Positions 17,385-25,719 of a DNA stretch of 64,000 bases are shown here, in pieces. Within the stretch, counting starts at the first letter, position 1, and each line of letters opens with the position of its first letter. Source of the stretch: Psychrobacter fulvigenes (lineage in GTDB: Bacteria; Pseudomonadota; Gammaproteobacteria; Pseudomonadales; Moraxellaceae); the NCBI RefSeq assembly GCF_904846155.1, contig NZ_CAJGZP010000001.1, positions 868,001-932,000 on the forward strand. Reading direction: 5' to 3'. The notes under the pieces are model-generated. The model saw nothing but the letters and a program-made list of their open reading frames with translations, had not been told where the DNA came from and searched no databases. A program made the position numbers and the translations under genes.

Positions 17385-17993
17385 ATGTCACGTACCGCAC
17401 TTTATAACCGTTCAGAGGCTTTGGAGCGTGCTCTACAGCTGTTCTGGCAAAAGGGCTTTCATGCCACCTCAATGAAAGATATCGAACAAGCACTGGATAT
17501 GCGCCCAGGAAGTATCTATGCCGCTTTTGGTAATAAGGATGGACTGTTTCAAGAAGCACTTGATCATTATGCTCAAGCTGGACTGACAGCGCTTGAACGC
17601 ATACTGGCCAGCCATGAATCGCCTTTACTGGGTTTGGCTGCTTATCTGCGAGAGCTTGGCGGTATCCGTGATCGAAACATACCGAGCCAAGCTTGTATGT
17701 TGGTCAAAAGCTTGCTTGAGCTTGGGGCTCGTGAGCAGTCAGCACTGGAAAAGGTTGAAAAGCTGTTGGCTGGCATGGAGGCGCGCTTTATAGAGTGTTT
17801 TGTGGAAGCGCAGAGGCTAGGGGAGCTTGATGATGAGCTTGATCCTACTAGGCTTGGACGTCGGCTGCAGGCTGAGATTATGGGGATACGCGCCTTCGCT
17901 CAGCGTGATGTCGATAGTGCTGCGGTACATGCGCTGGCAGATGATATGGCGTCCTCTATAGAAGCAATGCGCAATGACGCGCTTGCTGACTAA
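17385..17993 (+). CDS. TetR family transcriptional regulator
   Basis: A 202-residue repressor-type protein. The N-terminal helix-turn-helix is readable as ALQLFWQKGFHATSMKDIEQ followed by GSIYAAFGNKDGLF. The C-terminal region (about 75-200) resembles the TetR_C domain of reactive-electrophile regulators such as NemR and AcuR-like proteins. TTG 17373 is in frame, but ATG 17385 is the first normal start. Two palindromes lie just upstream and three more precede the AhpD-like gene, which suggests autoregulation and control of its neighbours. Confidence 0.92.
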   Translation: MSRTALYNRSEALERALQLFWQKGFHATSMKDIEQALDMRPGSIYAAFGNKDGLFQEALDHYAQAGLTALERILASHESPLLGLAAYLRELGGIRDRNIPSQACMLVKSLLELGAREQSALEKVEKLLAGMEARFIECFVEAQRLGELDDELDPTRLGRRLQAEIMGIRAFAQRDVDSAAVHALADDMASSIEAMRNDALAD

Positions 17994-18003
17994 TGGATTT
18001 GTA

Positions 18004-18026
18004 TTAGGGTCTGTTAAACATTCAAC
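18004..18026 (+). repeat. Fragment of the TTAGGGTCTGTT end repeat
   Basis: TTAGGGTCTGTTAAACATTC begins here, just after tetR. It matches the start of the minus-strand copy at 35564-35610 at 19 of 20 bases. Confidence 0.4.
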
Positions 18027-18065
18027 TTTGAATGGACGAAAAATCGTTAAAGTTTTGTCAAACAT

Positions 18066-18102
18066 AAAAAAGGGCTACTCGAATTTTCAAGTAGCCCTTT
18101 TT
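18066..18102. terminator. Bidirectional terminator between tetR and the DsbA-like gene
   Basis: AAAAAGGGCTACT (18066-18078) pairs with its complement at 18090-18102, an A/T-flanked 13-bp stem with an 11-base loop. It serves two convergent genes. Confidence 0.85.
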
Positions 18103-18139
18103 ATATCTAGATTTTAACAGTTTGTTTTTGGGCTTGGTA

Positions 18140-18793
18140 TTACTCTGGTAGCTCTGACAACTGCTGCAAGATACTTTTAAAATTCTCGACCCCTTGTGCG
18201 CCGCTAACCAAGTGTTTTTGGTTAAAAATAACAGAAGGCACACTTTGAATGCCTTGCTGACGCCACTGCTGCTGCGCTGTACGTACTTCATTAGCAAAAC
18301 GTTGATCTGCTAGCACTGCGAGTGCCTCGCTACGATCCAGTTCGATCTCTGCAGCGATATCGGCGAGCACTGTATTATCGGAGATATTTCTGTTATTGGT
18401 AAAGTGCGCGGCAAACAATGCTTGCTTTAACTCATGCATGCGCCCTTGCTGATCTGCCCAATGCAAAAGCTGATGCAAATTAAAAGTATTGTGCATACGT
18501 GTGTCATCAGTGAAGTTGAACTCAAAACCAACCTCGCTACCCGCTTCATTCATTCTAGCTCGGCTTGCATCGGACTCTTGCTTGCTCGAGCCGTATTTCT
18601 CCATAATATGCTCACGCAGGTTTTGACCCTCGGCTGGCATGTCAGGGTTTAGCTCAAACGGGTGCCAGTGTATCTCATAGGCAGTATTGGTTTGCTCAAG
18701 TGCTTGTGCCAACTGTCGATAACCGATGACACACCAAGGGCAGACAACGTCTGATACGATGTCTATTCTGAGTGGGGTTTGTGGATTGGTCAT
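18140..18793 (-). CDS. DsbA family oxidoreductase (FrnE-like)
   Basis: A 217-residue cytoplasmic thioredoxin-fold protein without a signal peptide. The redox motif CPWC is at residues 18-21 (SDVVCPWCVIGYRQL). The helical insert and the late GIQSVPSVIFNQKHLVSGAQ segment with its cis-Pro loop are typical of FrnE/2-hydroxychromene-isomerase-like DsbA proteins. It may act as a disulfide isomerase or reductase in stress. The open frame begins at a TTG (18820), but AAGGAAGAG directly before ATG 18793 fixes the start. It lies 33 bp after the AhpD-like gene and is probably co-transcribed. Confidence 0.9.
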   Translation of the reverse strand: MTNPQTPLRIDIVSDVVCPWCVIGYRQLAQALEQTNTAYEIHWHPFELNPDMPAEGQNLREHIMEKYGSSKQESDASRARMNEAGSEVGFEFNFTDDTRMHNTFNLHQLLHWADQQGRMHELKQALFAAHFTNNRNISDNTVLADIAAEIELDRSEALAVLADQRFANEVRTAQQQWRQQGIQSVPSVIFNQKHLVSGAQGVENFKSILQQLSELPE

Positions 18794-18826
18794 AATCTCT
18801 TCCTTTGTTTTTTGTATCAATAGCTT

Positions 18827-19381
18827 TTAGTCTGCTTTTTGCCATTCAAACTTTTGGAATGGCTTATCAATTGGTGTGTTGGCCAAATGGTTAGTGTAGT
18901 TACTCATAACCTTTTGCGCGGCAGCAAGCACGACTTCTAAAATCTGGCGCTTGCTAAAGCCTACATCCAAAAATGCTTGTACAGCGTCATCATCAACATT
19001 ACCACGACCACGGATGACAGAGAGCGTGAAGTTACGTAAGGCTTCTAACTTTTTAGTCGGTAATGGCGTCTCGTTACGCAGGGCATCAGTGATGGTATCA
19101 TCGACTTTCATACTCTTGGCAATACCTGTGTGAGCGGGCACGCAGTAATGGCACTCATGCTCGACGTTAATGGTTTGCCACACGACGGTGGTCTCTTCAT
19201 CGTCAAAGCTGCTGTCCAAAAACAGCTGATGCAGACGCTGATAACCTTCTAATAGCCCAGGTGCTTCTGCCATCACAGCATGCAAGTTTGGAACCATACC
19301 AAAGGCACTGATAGAAACATCAAGCAGCTCTTTGCTATCTGCTGGTGCGCTTTGCTTGTCGTGTAAAGTAAATTCGGTCAT
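18827..19381 (-). CDS. AhpD-like carboxymuconolactone decarboxylase family protein
   Basis: A 184-residue soluble protein. The AhpD-type redox pair is C77 and C80 (HECHYCVPAHTGIAK), followed by the proton-relay histidine of the family. The helical core ends with VLAAAQKVMSNYTNH. AhpD-like proteins reduce peroxidase partners or destroy hydroperoxides. Three copies of the 16-bp palindrome lie 66-173 bp upstream. With the DsbA-like gene downstream, it looks like a TetR-controlled thiol/redox stress operon; the inducer is unknown. Confidence 0.9.
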   Translation of the reverse strand: MTEFTLHDKQSAPADSKELLDVSISAFGMVPNLHAVMAEAPGLLEGYQRLHQLFLDSSFDDEETTVVWQTINVEHECHYCVPAHTGIAKSMKVDDTITDALRNETPLPTKKLEALRNFTLSVIRGRGNVDDDAVQAFLDVGFSKRQILEVVLAAAQKVMSNYTNHLANTPIDKPFQKFEWQKAD

Positions 19382-19446
19382 GTAAAATCCTTATTGTGAG
19401 TATAAAAGTTACGTGGTTTATATGCATTTAAGCATGATTACCAAAA

Positions 19447-19462
19447 TTGAGTGATTGCTCAA
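19447..19462. promoter_or_regulatory. TetR-type operator O3
   Basis: TTGAGTGATTGCTCAA lies 66 bp upstream of the AhpD-like start codon, in promoter distance. It has the same consensus as O1 and O2 beside tetR. Confidence 0.65.
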
Positions 19463-19515
19463 ATTAGATGACAATATTTGCTTAAATCCGTCAACAAACA
19501 CCACTATAAATCATT

Positions 19516-19531
19516 TTGAGCGTTCGTTCAA
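19516..19531. promoter_or_regulatory. TetR-type operator O4
   Basis: TTGAGCGTTCGTTCAA is a variant of the same palindrome with a GTTCGT centre. It forms a perfect inverted pair with O5: 15 bases at 19517-19531 are repeated in reverse complement at 19539-19553. Confidence 0.6.
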
Positions 19532-19538
19532 ATATAAG

Positions 19539-19554
19539 TTGAACGAACGCTCAG
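19539..19554. promoter_or_regulatory. TetR-type operator O5
   Basis: TTGAACGAACGCTCAG is the inverse of O4. It starts 23 bp after O4, exactly the O1-O2 spacing, so two dimers would bind on related helix faces. Confidence 0.55.
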
Positions 19555-20154
19555 GTTTTTTGTAAACATTGTGAATGGATAGGGGTTTGCTACCAGTCAA
19601 ACTTCAGCTTTAAATGTGTAGATAGACTTATTTATTCTGAAGGCTATTTATCATTACCTATTGTTGTTTCGATGCCAGTGCTGAATTATCGTAATGAGCA
19701 GCTAAGTTACTTGCTTATTTGGTTACGACTTCTTCATATCAGGATGTATCCTCAATTTGAAAATTAGCTTTTAAATGGGCCAAAAATGGCCAAACTTCTG
19801 CCAAACTGCTAGCTCCCTTCATATCGACAGCTCAATGCTTGTAAAGCAGATCTTATACGATTTACATTGATCTTGTGGTACTCGCCATCTATTGCTATGG
19901 AAGTAATTGTCTCTAATTAATACGATATACAAATAAATATATTAATATATGTGAAATATTGTGGACATATTATACTAAATGACATATTATTTTTAATATA
20001 TGCACTTTTATTTTATTTAGATACTGACAGCGTTGTGTCCTATAGATTGAATATTGATTGTACTTATTAGATATTTTGTTGTATTTATAAATAATAGCTT
20101 ATCAATATACCGCTTTTTAACTGTAGTGATTCAACCACCATATTTTGAGGATTT
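19555..20154. other. AT-rich intergenic region upstream of the rhodanese gene
   Basis: About 600 bp without a convincing gene. It becomes very AT-rich after 19920. A perfect palindrome ATATATTAATATAT lies at 19937-19950, and related TATTA/ATATAT runs follow to about 20005. Such AT palindromes are used by ArsR-type sulfide regulators (BigR/SqrR), which would fit the sulfide genes downstream. No regulator gene is present, so this is weak. Confidence 0.35.
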
Positions 20155-20541
20155 ATGATGAAAACCGCACATGACTTAGTAAGCGCTGCTAAAGAGAAAA
20201 TTACTGAAGTATCATTGGCACAAGCAGAAGATGCTTGTCGCAAAGCCGATATAGTGATTGATGTACGAGAGCCAGCTGAGTATGCAGCAGGTCATATTGC
20301 AGGAGCGCTATCAGTACCACGTGGCGTATTAGAGTTCAAAGTAAATGACCTACCTGCTATTAAAGGGGCTGATACAAACATCTTAGTTTATTGTAAAACC
20401 AGTGGCCGTGCAGCGTTGGCCGCACAGTCACTAGAAGTGCTGGGTTATAAGCAAGTGGTTTCGATTGCAGGCGGTTTTGAGGCATGGATTGAAGCTGGCA
20501 AGCCAACTGTCAGACCACATGATGGCGTTGATTTTGGTTAG
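20155..20541 (+). CDS. Rhodanese-like sulfurtransferase
   Basis: A 128-residue single-domain rhodanese. DVREPAEYAAGHIAGALSVP (about 36-55) is the typical front motif. The active loop is CKTSGRA with the persulfide cysteine at C80, followed by GGFEAWIEAGKP. It has no signal peptide, so it acts in the cytoplasm, moving sulfane sulfur. GAGGATTT precedes two adjacent ATG codons (20155 and 20158). It is the first gene of a probable sulfide-handling group with the reductase 110 bp downstream. Confidence 0.93.
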   Translation: MMKTAHDLVSAAKEKITEVSLAQAEDACRKADIVIDVREPAEYAAGHIAGALSVPRGVLEFKVNDLPAIKGADTNILVYCKTSGRAALAAQSLEVLGYKQVVSIAGGFEAWIEAGKPTVRPHDGVDFG

Positions 20542-20651
20542 TGCTTAGTACCTTGAATCAAGTATCTTGAGTTAGGTGCTTTGAATTAGGTGCTTTGAAT
20601 GGCAATATGTTTTTTGGGTGAAGGTAAGCTTAAGCAGCTAGGGACAGTACT

Positions 20652-22031
20652 ATGAAAAGACTTTTTAATGATTTATCAAATATATCAAGCCAAGTGACCA
20701 GTCATGATCCAAAGACTGAGTCAAAAAATGGTCTTAACCGTCGTCAGTTCATTGGTGCTGGGGTAGCAGGTGGGGCAGTCGTAGGTAGTATGGCGATGAC
20801 AGGGTGCTCAAGCTTACCCACTCATCAAGACAGCCCCAGTATCGTAGTCGTAGGTGCTGGCGTCGCAGGGTTGGCAGTTGCCAATCGCTTGAGCCGCCAA
20901 TTACCCAATGCCAAGCTAACGCTGTTAGATGGCCGTAAAAATCACTATTATCAGCCTGGTTACACGCTGTTGGCGACTGGTGTGTGGAAGAGCGCTGATA
21001 AAGTTATCAACAGTAACGCTGACTTGCTACCTGCTGGCATTGACTGGGTACAAGAAAACGCCCGTGAGTTTTTACCCGATAGTAATCAAGTCGTGACCGA
21101 CAGTGGCAAAAACATTGGCTATGATTATTTGGTGATAGCCACTGGTTTAAGATTGGGTTTTGAGGCCATTGAGGGTCTGGACATCGCAGAAGATATAGGC
21201 TCTGACGGTATCGGGAGTGTGTATCCCAGTCCAGAGGTTGCCCTAAAGACATGGCAGCAGATGGATGAGTTCCGCCAAAAAGGTGGACGTGCGGTGATGA
21301 CTCTTGCACATACCGATATGAAGTGTGCTGGAGCACCACTAAAAATGACCTTTATGCTGCATGATAGGCTTACTCAAGCGGGCACACGTCAAGACAGTGA
21401 TGTGCAGTTTTTTAGTCCTCATGGCACAGTTTTTAGTGTGCCTTTGGTCAATGAAAACGTACTGTCGCGCTGGGCATCATATGATCCACCAATCGGTACC
21501 AATTTTCATCAGCGTTTAACCGCCATCGATAAAGGTGCTAAAGCTGCTTACTTCACTGATGAAGCTGGCAAGCAGACTCGTCAGGATTATGACTTTATTC
21601 ATGTCGTGCCGCCCATGTTTGCAGTAGATAGCGTATTGAATAGTCCGCTGGCTAATGACAAAGGCTGGCTGGATGTCGATAAATATACACTACAACACAA
21701 GATTTATGACAATGTCTTTGGTGCTGGCGATATCAATGGCACGCCAAAAGGAAAAACAGCCGCAACGGTCAAACTCTCCGCACCGATAGTGGTGAACAAC
21801 CTCATCGATGTAATACAGGGTAAGGCGCCCAGTCAACAATTTAATGGTTATACCTCTTGCCCGATGCTAGTAGAAGAAGGTAAAGCGATGTTGGTTGAGT
21901 TTGATTATGAAAACAACCTGACTCCTAGCGTCCCTTTGATTGACCCTTTAAAAGAGAGTTACTTTGCTTGGTTCTTGGAAGAGATGATGCTAAAACCTGC
22001 CTATATGGCGGTTGCCAAAGGCCGCGTCTGA
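20652..22031 (+). CDS. Sulfide:quinone oxidoreductase-like flavoprotein, Tat signal
   Basis: A 459-residue FAD enzyme. A twin-arginine signal (NRRQFIGAG, Arg 30-31) leads into a hydrophobic stretch ending MTGC (Cys 52), so export by Tat with possible lipidation is suggested. The FAD site VVGAGVAGLAVANRL follows at about 67-81. A Cys in DMKCAGAPLK and a second in YTSCPMLVEEGKA near the C-terminus fit the redox cysteines of the SQR family, and the order and the YTSCP motif match SQR. It probably oxidises sulfide and passes electrons to quinone. The rhodanese upstream supports this. Confidence 0.85.
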   Translation: MKRLFNDLSNISSQVTSHDPKTESKNGLNRRQFIGAGVAGGAVVGSMAMTGCSSLPTHQDSPSIVVVGAGVAGLAVANRLSRQLPNAKLTLLDGRKNHYYQPGYTLLATGVWKSADKVINSNADLLPAGIDWVQENAREFLPDSNQVVTDSGKNIGYDYLVIATGLRLGFEAIEGLDIAEDIGSDGIGSVYPSPEVALKTWQQMDEFRQKGGRAVMTLAHTDMKCAGAPLKMTFMLHDRLTQAGTRQDSDVQFFSPHGTVFSVPLVNENVLSRWASYDPPIGTNFHQRLTAIDKGAKAAYFTDEAGKQTRQDYDFIHVVPPMFAVDSVLNSPLANDKGWLDVDKYTLQHKIYDNVFGAGDINGTPKGKTAATVKLSAPIVVNNLIDVIQGKAPSQQFNGYTSCPMLVEEGKAMLVEFDYENNLTPSVPLIDPLKESYFAWFLEEMMLKPAYMAVAKGRV

Positions 22032-22127
22032 CCTTTTATAAGAGTCAGTAGTGCATAGCAGTATGATTAATGTCATTGCGTTATGATTATATGAACTATT
22101 ACATAAACCAGAGTTAAATAAACTACC

Positions 22128-22250
22128 CGACTCTCAACTACTTAAATATGTTGTTGTAGGCTGTGGCTTTAGCCCAGCTTAAACCTTTGCGAAAGCAAAA
22201 TGCTGGGCTAAAGCCACAGCCTACGATAATCCATACTATGTTGAGAGTCG
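22128..22250. repeat. Hairpin element nested inside an inverted-repeat element
   Basis: Outer inverted repeats CGACTCTCAAC (22128-22138) and its complement (22240-22250) enclose a perfect 23-bp stem (22156-22178 with 22202-22224). Its loop holds a further TTTGC-GAAA-GCAAA hairpin. The stem contains GGCTGTGGCTTTAGCCCAGC. The outer ends recur at 40369-40417 without the inner hairpin. The region lies between the SQR and membrane protein genes and could also stop transcription. Confidence 0.75.
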
Positions 22251-22281
22251 TGTACAAACTAGAAATTTCAAAGGATTGACC

Positions 22282-22629
22282 ATGTTACTTTTAAATCAAG
22301 CGTTCATGATGTTATGGGAAGCCATACTAGAAAACGCTACCTTGGTAATAGCATTAGTGCTGATATTACTGGTGGCGTGGGGGTATTGGGTTGCAGTCGG
22401 TAGAAGCAAGCGACTCGCTTATCGTCTGGCCGCTATGTCGGCTATCGTGGTTGCGATTATTGGGTTTTTTGCATTACCGATATTTTTTAAAGCTGGCTTA
22501 TCAGACATGAGCTACTGGGTAGACTGGGCGTTTCATCTGGCGACGGTGCTCGCATTGTTGGTATATGCTTACTTGGTATTGCTGCCATTGATGACAGGAT
22601 TGGCGGGTTCGACTAAGTATAGAGCTTAG
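22282..22629 (+). CDS. Small integral membrane protein
   Basis: A 115-residue protein with three hydrophobic segments: about residues 17-38 (LVIALVLILLVAWGYWVAVG), 49-70 (MSAIVVAIIGFFALPIFF) and 84-106. I do not recognise a named family. The frame is open from TTG 22276, but AAAGGA six bases before ATG 22282 fixes the start. It lies downstream of the sulfide oxidoreductase in the same direction and may be its membrane partner, though the repeat between them argues for separate transcription. Confidence 0.75.
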   Translation: MLLLNQAFMMLWEAILENATLVIALVLILLVAWGYWVAVGRSKRLAYRLAAMSAIVVAIIGFFALPIFFKAGLSDMSYWVDWAFHLATVLALLVYAYLVLLPLMTGLAGSTKYRA

Positions 22630-22732
22630 CGTAGAGACTAAATTATCAGTGCTATCTATCATAATTAGGCTAGCAGAATAATGCCTATGCTTATCATGTT
22701 TTATTTATTAATCAAATCATTAGGAGAGTAGG

Positions 22733-23281
22733 ATGCAAGGTGTCAATAGATTGAAGTCGTTGAAAGCCCCAGTATTGTTAGTGGCAAGTAGCTTATTGCT
22801 AGGCGCATCATTAAGTGCGTGTCAGAGTACCATACCGACTTACAACACGGCACATATGCCAGCTTCGCCGCAATCTTCAGTAGACCTGTTGGCAGCTCCG
22901 GTTGCAGATACTGGGCTGAGTGTCGATGCCGATAGCAGCTTTCCTATCGTAGAGTTAATGCCATTCATCGTTGGTCAAGCAGATGCACTGGCGTTAACGC
23001 CTGCACAAGTAAAAGTGTTTGCTGATTATCGCAAGATGGCTATGAAAAACCGTATGGCACTGCAGGCTAATGAAAAAGCCTTGCGTGGGCAGTTGCGCAC
23101 AGCGATGATGACAGGCGCTGATGATGCAACGACGACGGCACTGATGCACCGTATCAGCGAAACTGAGATGGCGCATATGAATCTACGCCATGAATGTCTT
23201 AAGAACGTCCGCAACACCTTAACGCCTGAACAGTTTGCAACGCTCATGCAAATGTATAAGCGGTCACTGCAGCGTTCTTAG
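22733..23281 (+). CDS. LTxxQ (Spy/CpxP-like) lipoprotein
   Basis: A 182-residue envelope protein. The signal ends with the lipobox LSAC (Cys 30). The mature part is helical, with two LTPxQ boxes: ALTPAQVKVFADYR and TLTPEQFATLMQMYKR. These are the marks of the Spy/CpxP periplasmic chaperone and regulator fold. It probably helps proteins or metals in the periplasm; the exact role is unknown. AGGAGAGTAGG precedes the ATG. It stands alone at the end of the sulfide gene group. Confidence 0.85.
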   Translation: MQGVNRLKSLKAPVLLVASSLLLGASLSACQSTIPTYNTAHMPASPQSSVDLLAAPVADTGLSVDADSSFPIVELMPFIVGQADALALTPAQVKVFADYRKMAMKNRMALQANEKALRGQLRTAMMTGADDATTTALMHRISETEMAHMNLRHECLKNVRNTLTPEQFATLMQMYKRSLQRS

Positions 23282-23377
23282 CCGTTAATATTGTTAATGG
23301 CAGGATGGTTAATGAGCTAATGACCGAAGCTTGTCATGGGTTTGCTTGGCGTGGGTTTGGCTACCAAAGCCGCCACG

Positions 23378-24255
23378 CTAAACCAAACGCTCTGTTAGAT
23401 AATCTACCAGCAAACGAATCCTTGGGGATAAGTGGCGGTTGTGCGGGTAGACGGCCCAAATGCTTTCCTCAGGCTCTCTATAGTTATCCAATAAGCTAAC
23501 TAGTGCACCTGATGCCAAGTGTCTCTGCACATAGTAATCAGGCAGCTGCACGATACCCAAACCTTTTAATGCCGCATCGACTAGGCTGTGACCGCTGTTA
23601 TATTGCACAGTACCAGACACTCGCATGTTTCGTTCTTTACCCGCTTTTTTATTGTTCTCTATAAAGTGCCAGTAATCACGGGTGCCAAGCAGACAGTTAT
23701 GTTCACTCAACTCGCTTAGCGTATATGGTGTGCCGTATTTTTTGAGATAAGCAGGCGCAGCGCAGACGAAGTTGGTACGACGGCTGAGTTTTTTGCCATC
23801 ATCGTTGAGTCGCTTAATTTGCCAATGCGAATGGCCAAATCATAGCCACCATCAACCAAGTCAATTTTCTGATTACTCAAAAATGCCGTTACTTCGATAT
23901 CAGGATATTGCACCATGAAGTCATTGACCAGAGGCAATAGTTGCTGTTCGCCATAAGTGACAGGGGCGGTCAGTTTAATCCTGCCTTGCGGTTTGGATTG
24001 CAGATTACTCACGGCTTGCTCAGCGGCGTCTAAGCCATCAAGGACACTGCGGCAATGCTGATAAAACACGCGGCCTTCTTCAGTCAGTGTTACCTTACGA
24101 GTTGTACGATATAGCAATTTAATATTGAGACGTTTCTCTAAAGCGCTTACTTGGCGGCTCACTTGCGCAGTGGATATCCCTAATTCTTTTGCAGCACGCG
24201 TAAAGCTCTCGTATTCTGCGACGTAAACAAACTCACTAATGCCATCCCAGCGCAT
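23378..24255 (-). pseudogene. LysR family regulator broken by one frameshift
   Basis: The N-terminal part (24255 to about 23790) has a normal LysR helix-turn-helix (SFTRAAKELGISTAQVSRQV) and the start of the effector domain. The frame is lost after DSTMMAKN. The remaining effector domain (FVCAAPAYLKKYG onward to the stop at 23378) is intact in another frame. The break is at a run of six T (23789-23794); seven would restore MAKKLSRR and give 292 residues, the normal family size. It is divergent from the formaldehyde dehydrogenase gene and probably regulates it. True decay, phase variation or a base-call error are all possible. ATG 24255 is preferred over GTG 24267. Confidence 0.85.
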
Positions 24256-24405
24256 GATTATTACCACTGTGTAAAAGAGATTTGCAAATATAGCACATTG
24301 TTATCACAGCAGAAACAACTATAATGGTCAGTATAAAATTAAACGTCTTACAAGCTGCTACAACTGCCGCTTGCCTATACTAAATAAGCCATATAAGCTG
24401 AATAG

Positions 24406-25575
<1,170 letters not shown>

Positions 25576-25634
25576 GAGATACTTTTTAAAAGTAGTAACT
25601 AACGATATTGGTTTTGAATTTAGCGTTATAAAAT

Positions 25635-25669
25635 AAAGATGCCGCTCCTAATAGGAGCGGCATCTTTTT
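25635..25669. terminator. Bidirectional terminator after adhC
   Basis: GATGCCGCTCCT pairs with AGGAGCGGCATC across a three-base loop, flanked by A and T runs. It lies between adhC and the convergent histidine kinase gene. Confidence 0.9.
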
Positions 25670-25719
25670 AGCCTATGTCATTGATAAGGTTCTGAGGATA
25701 AAGTCGCGTCCTAATGAGT

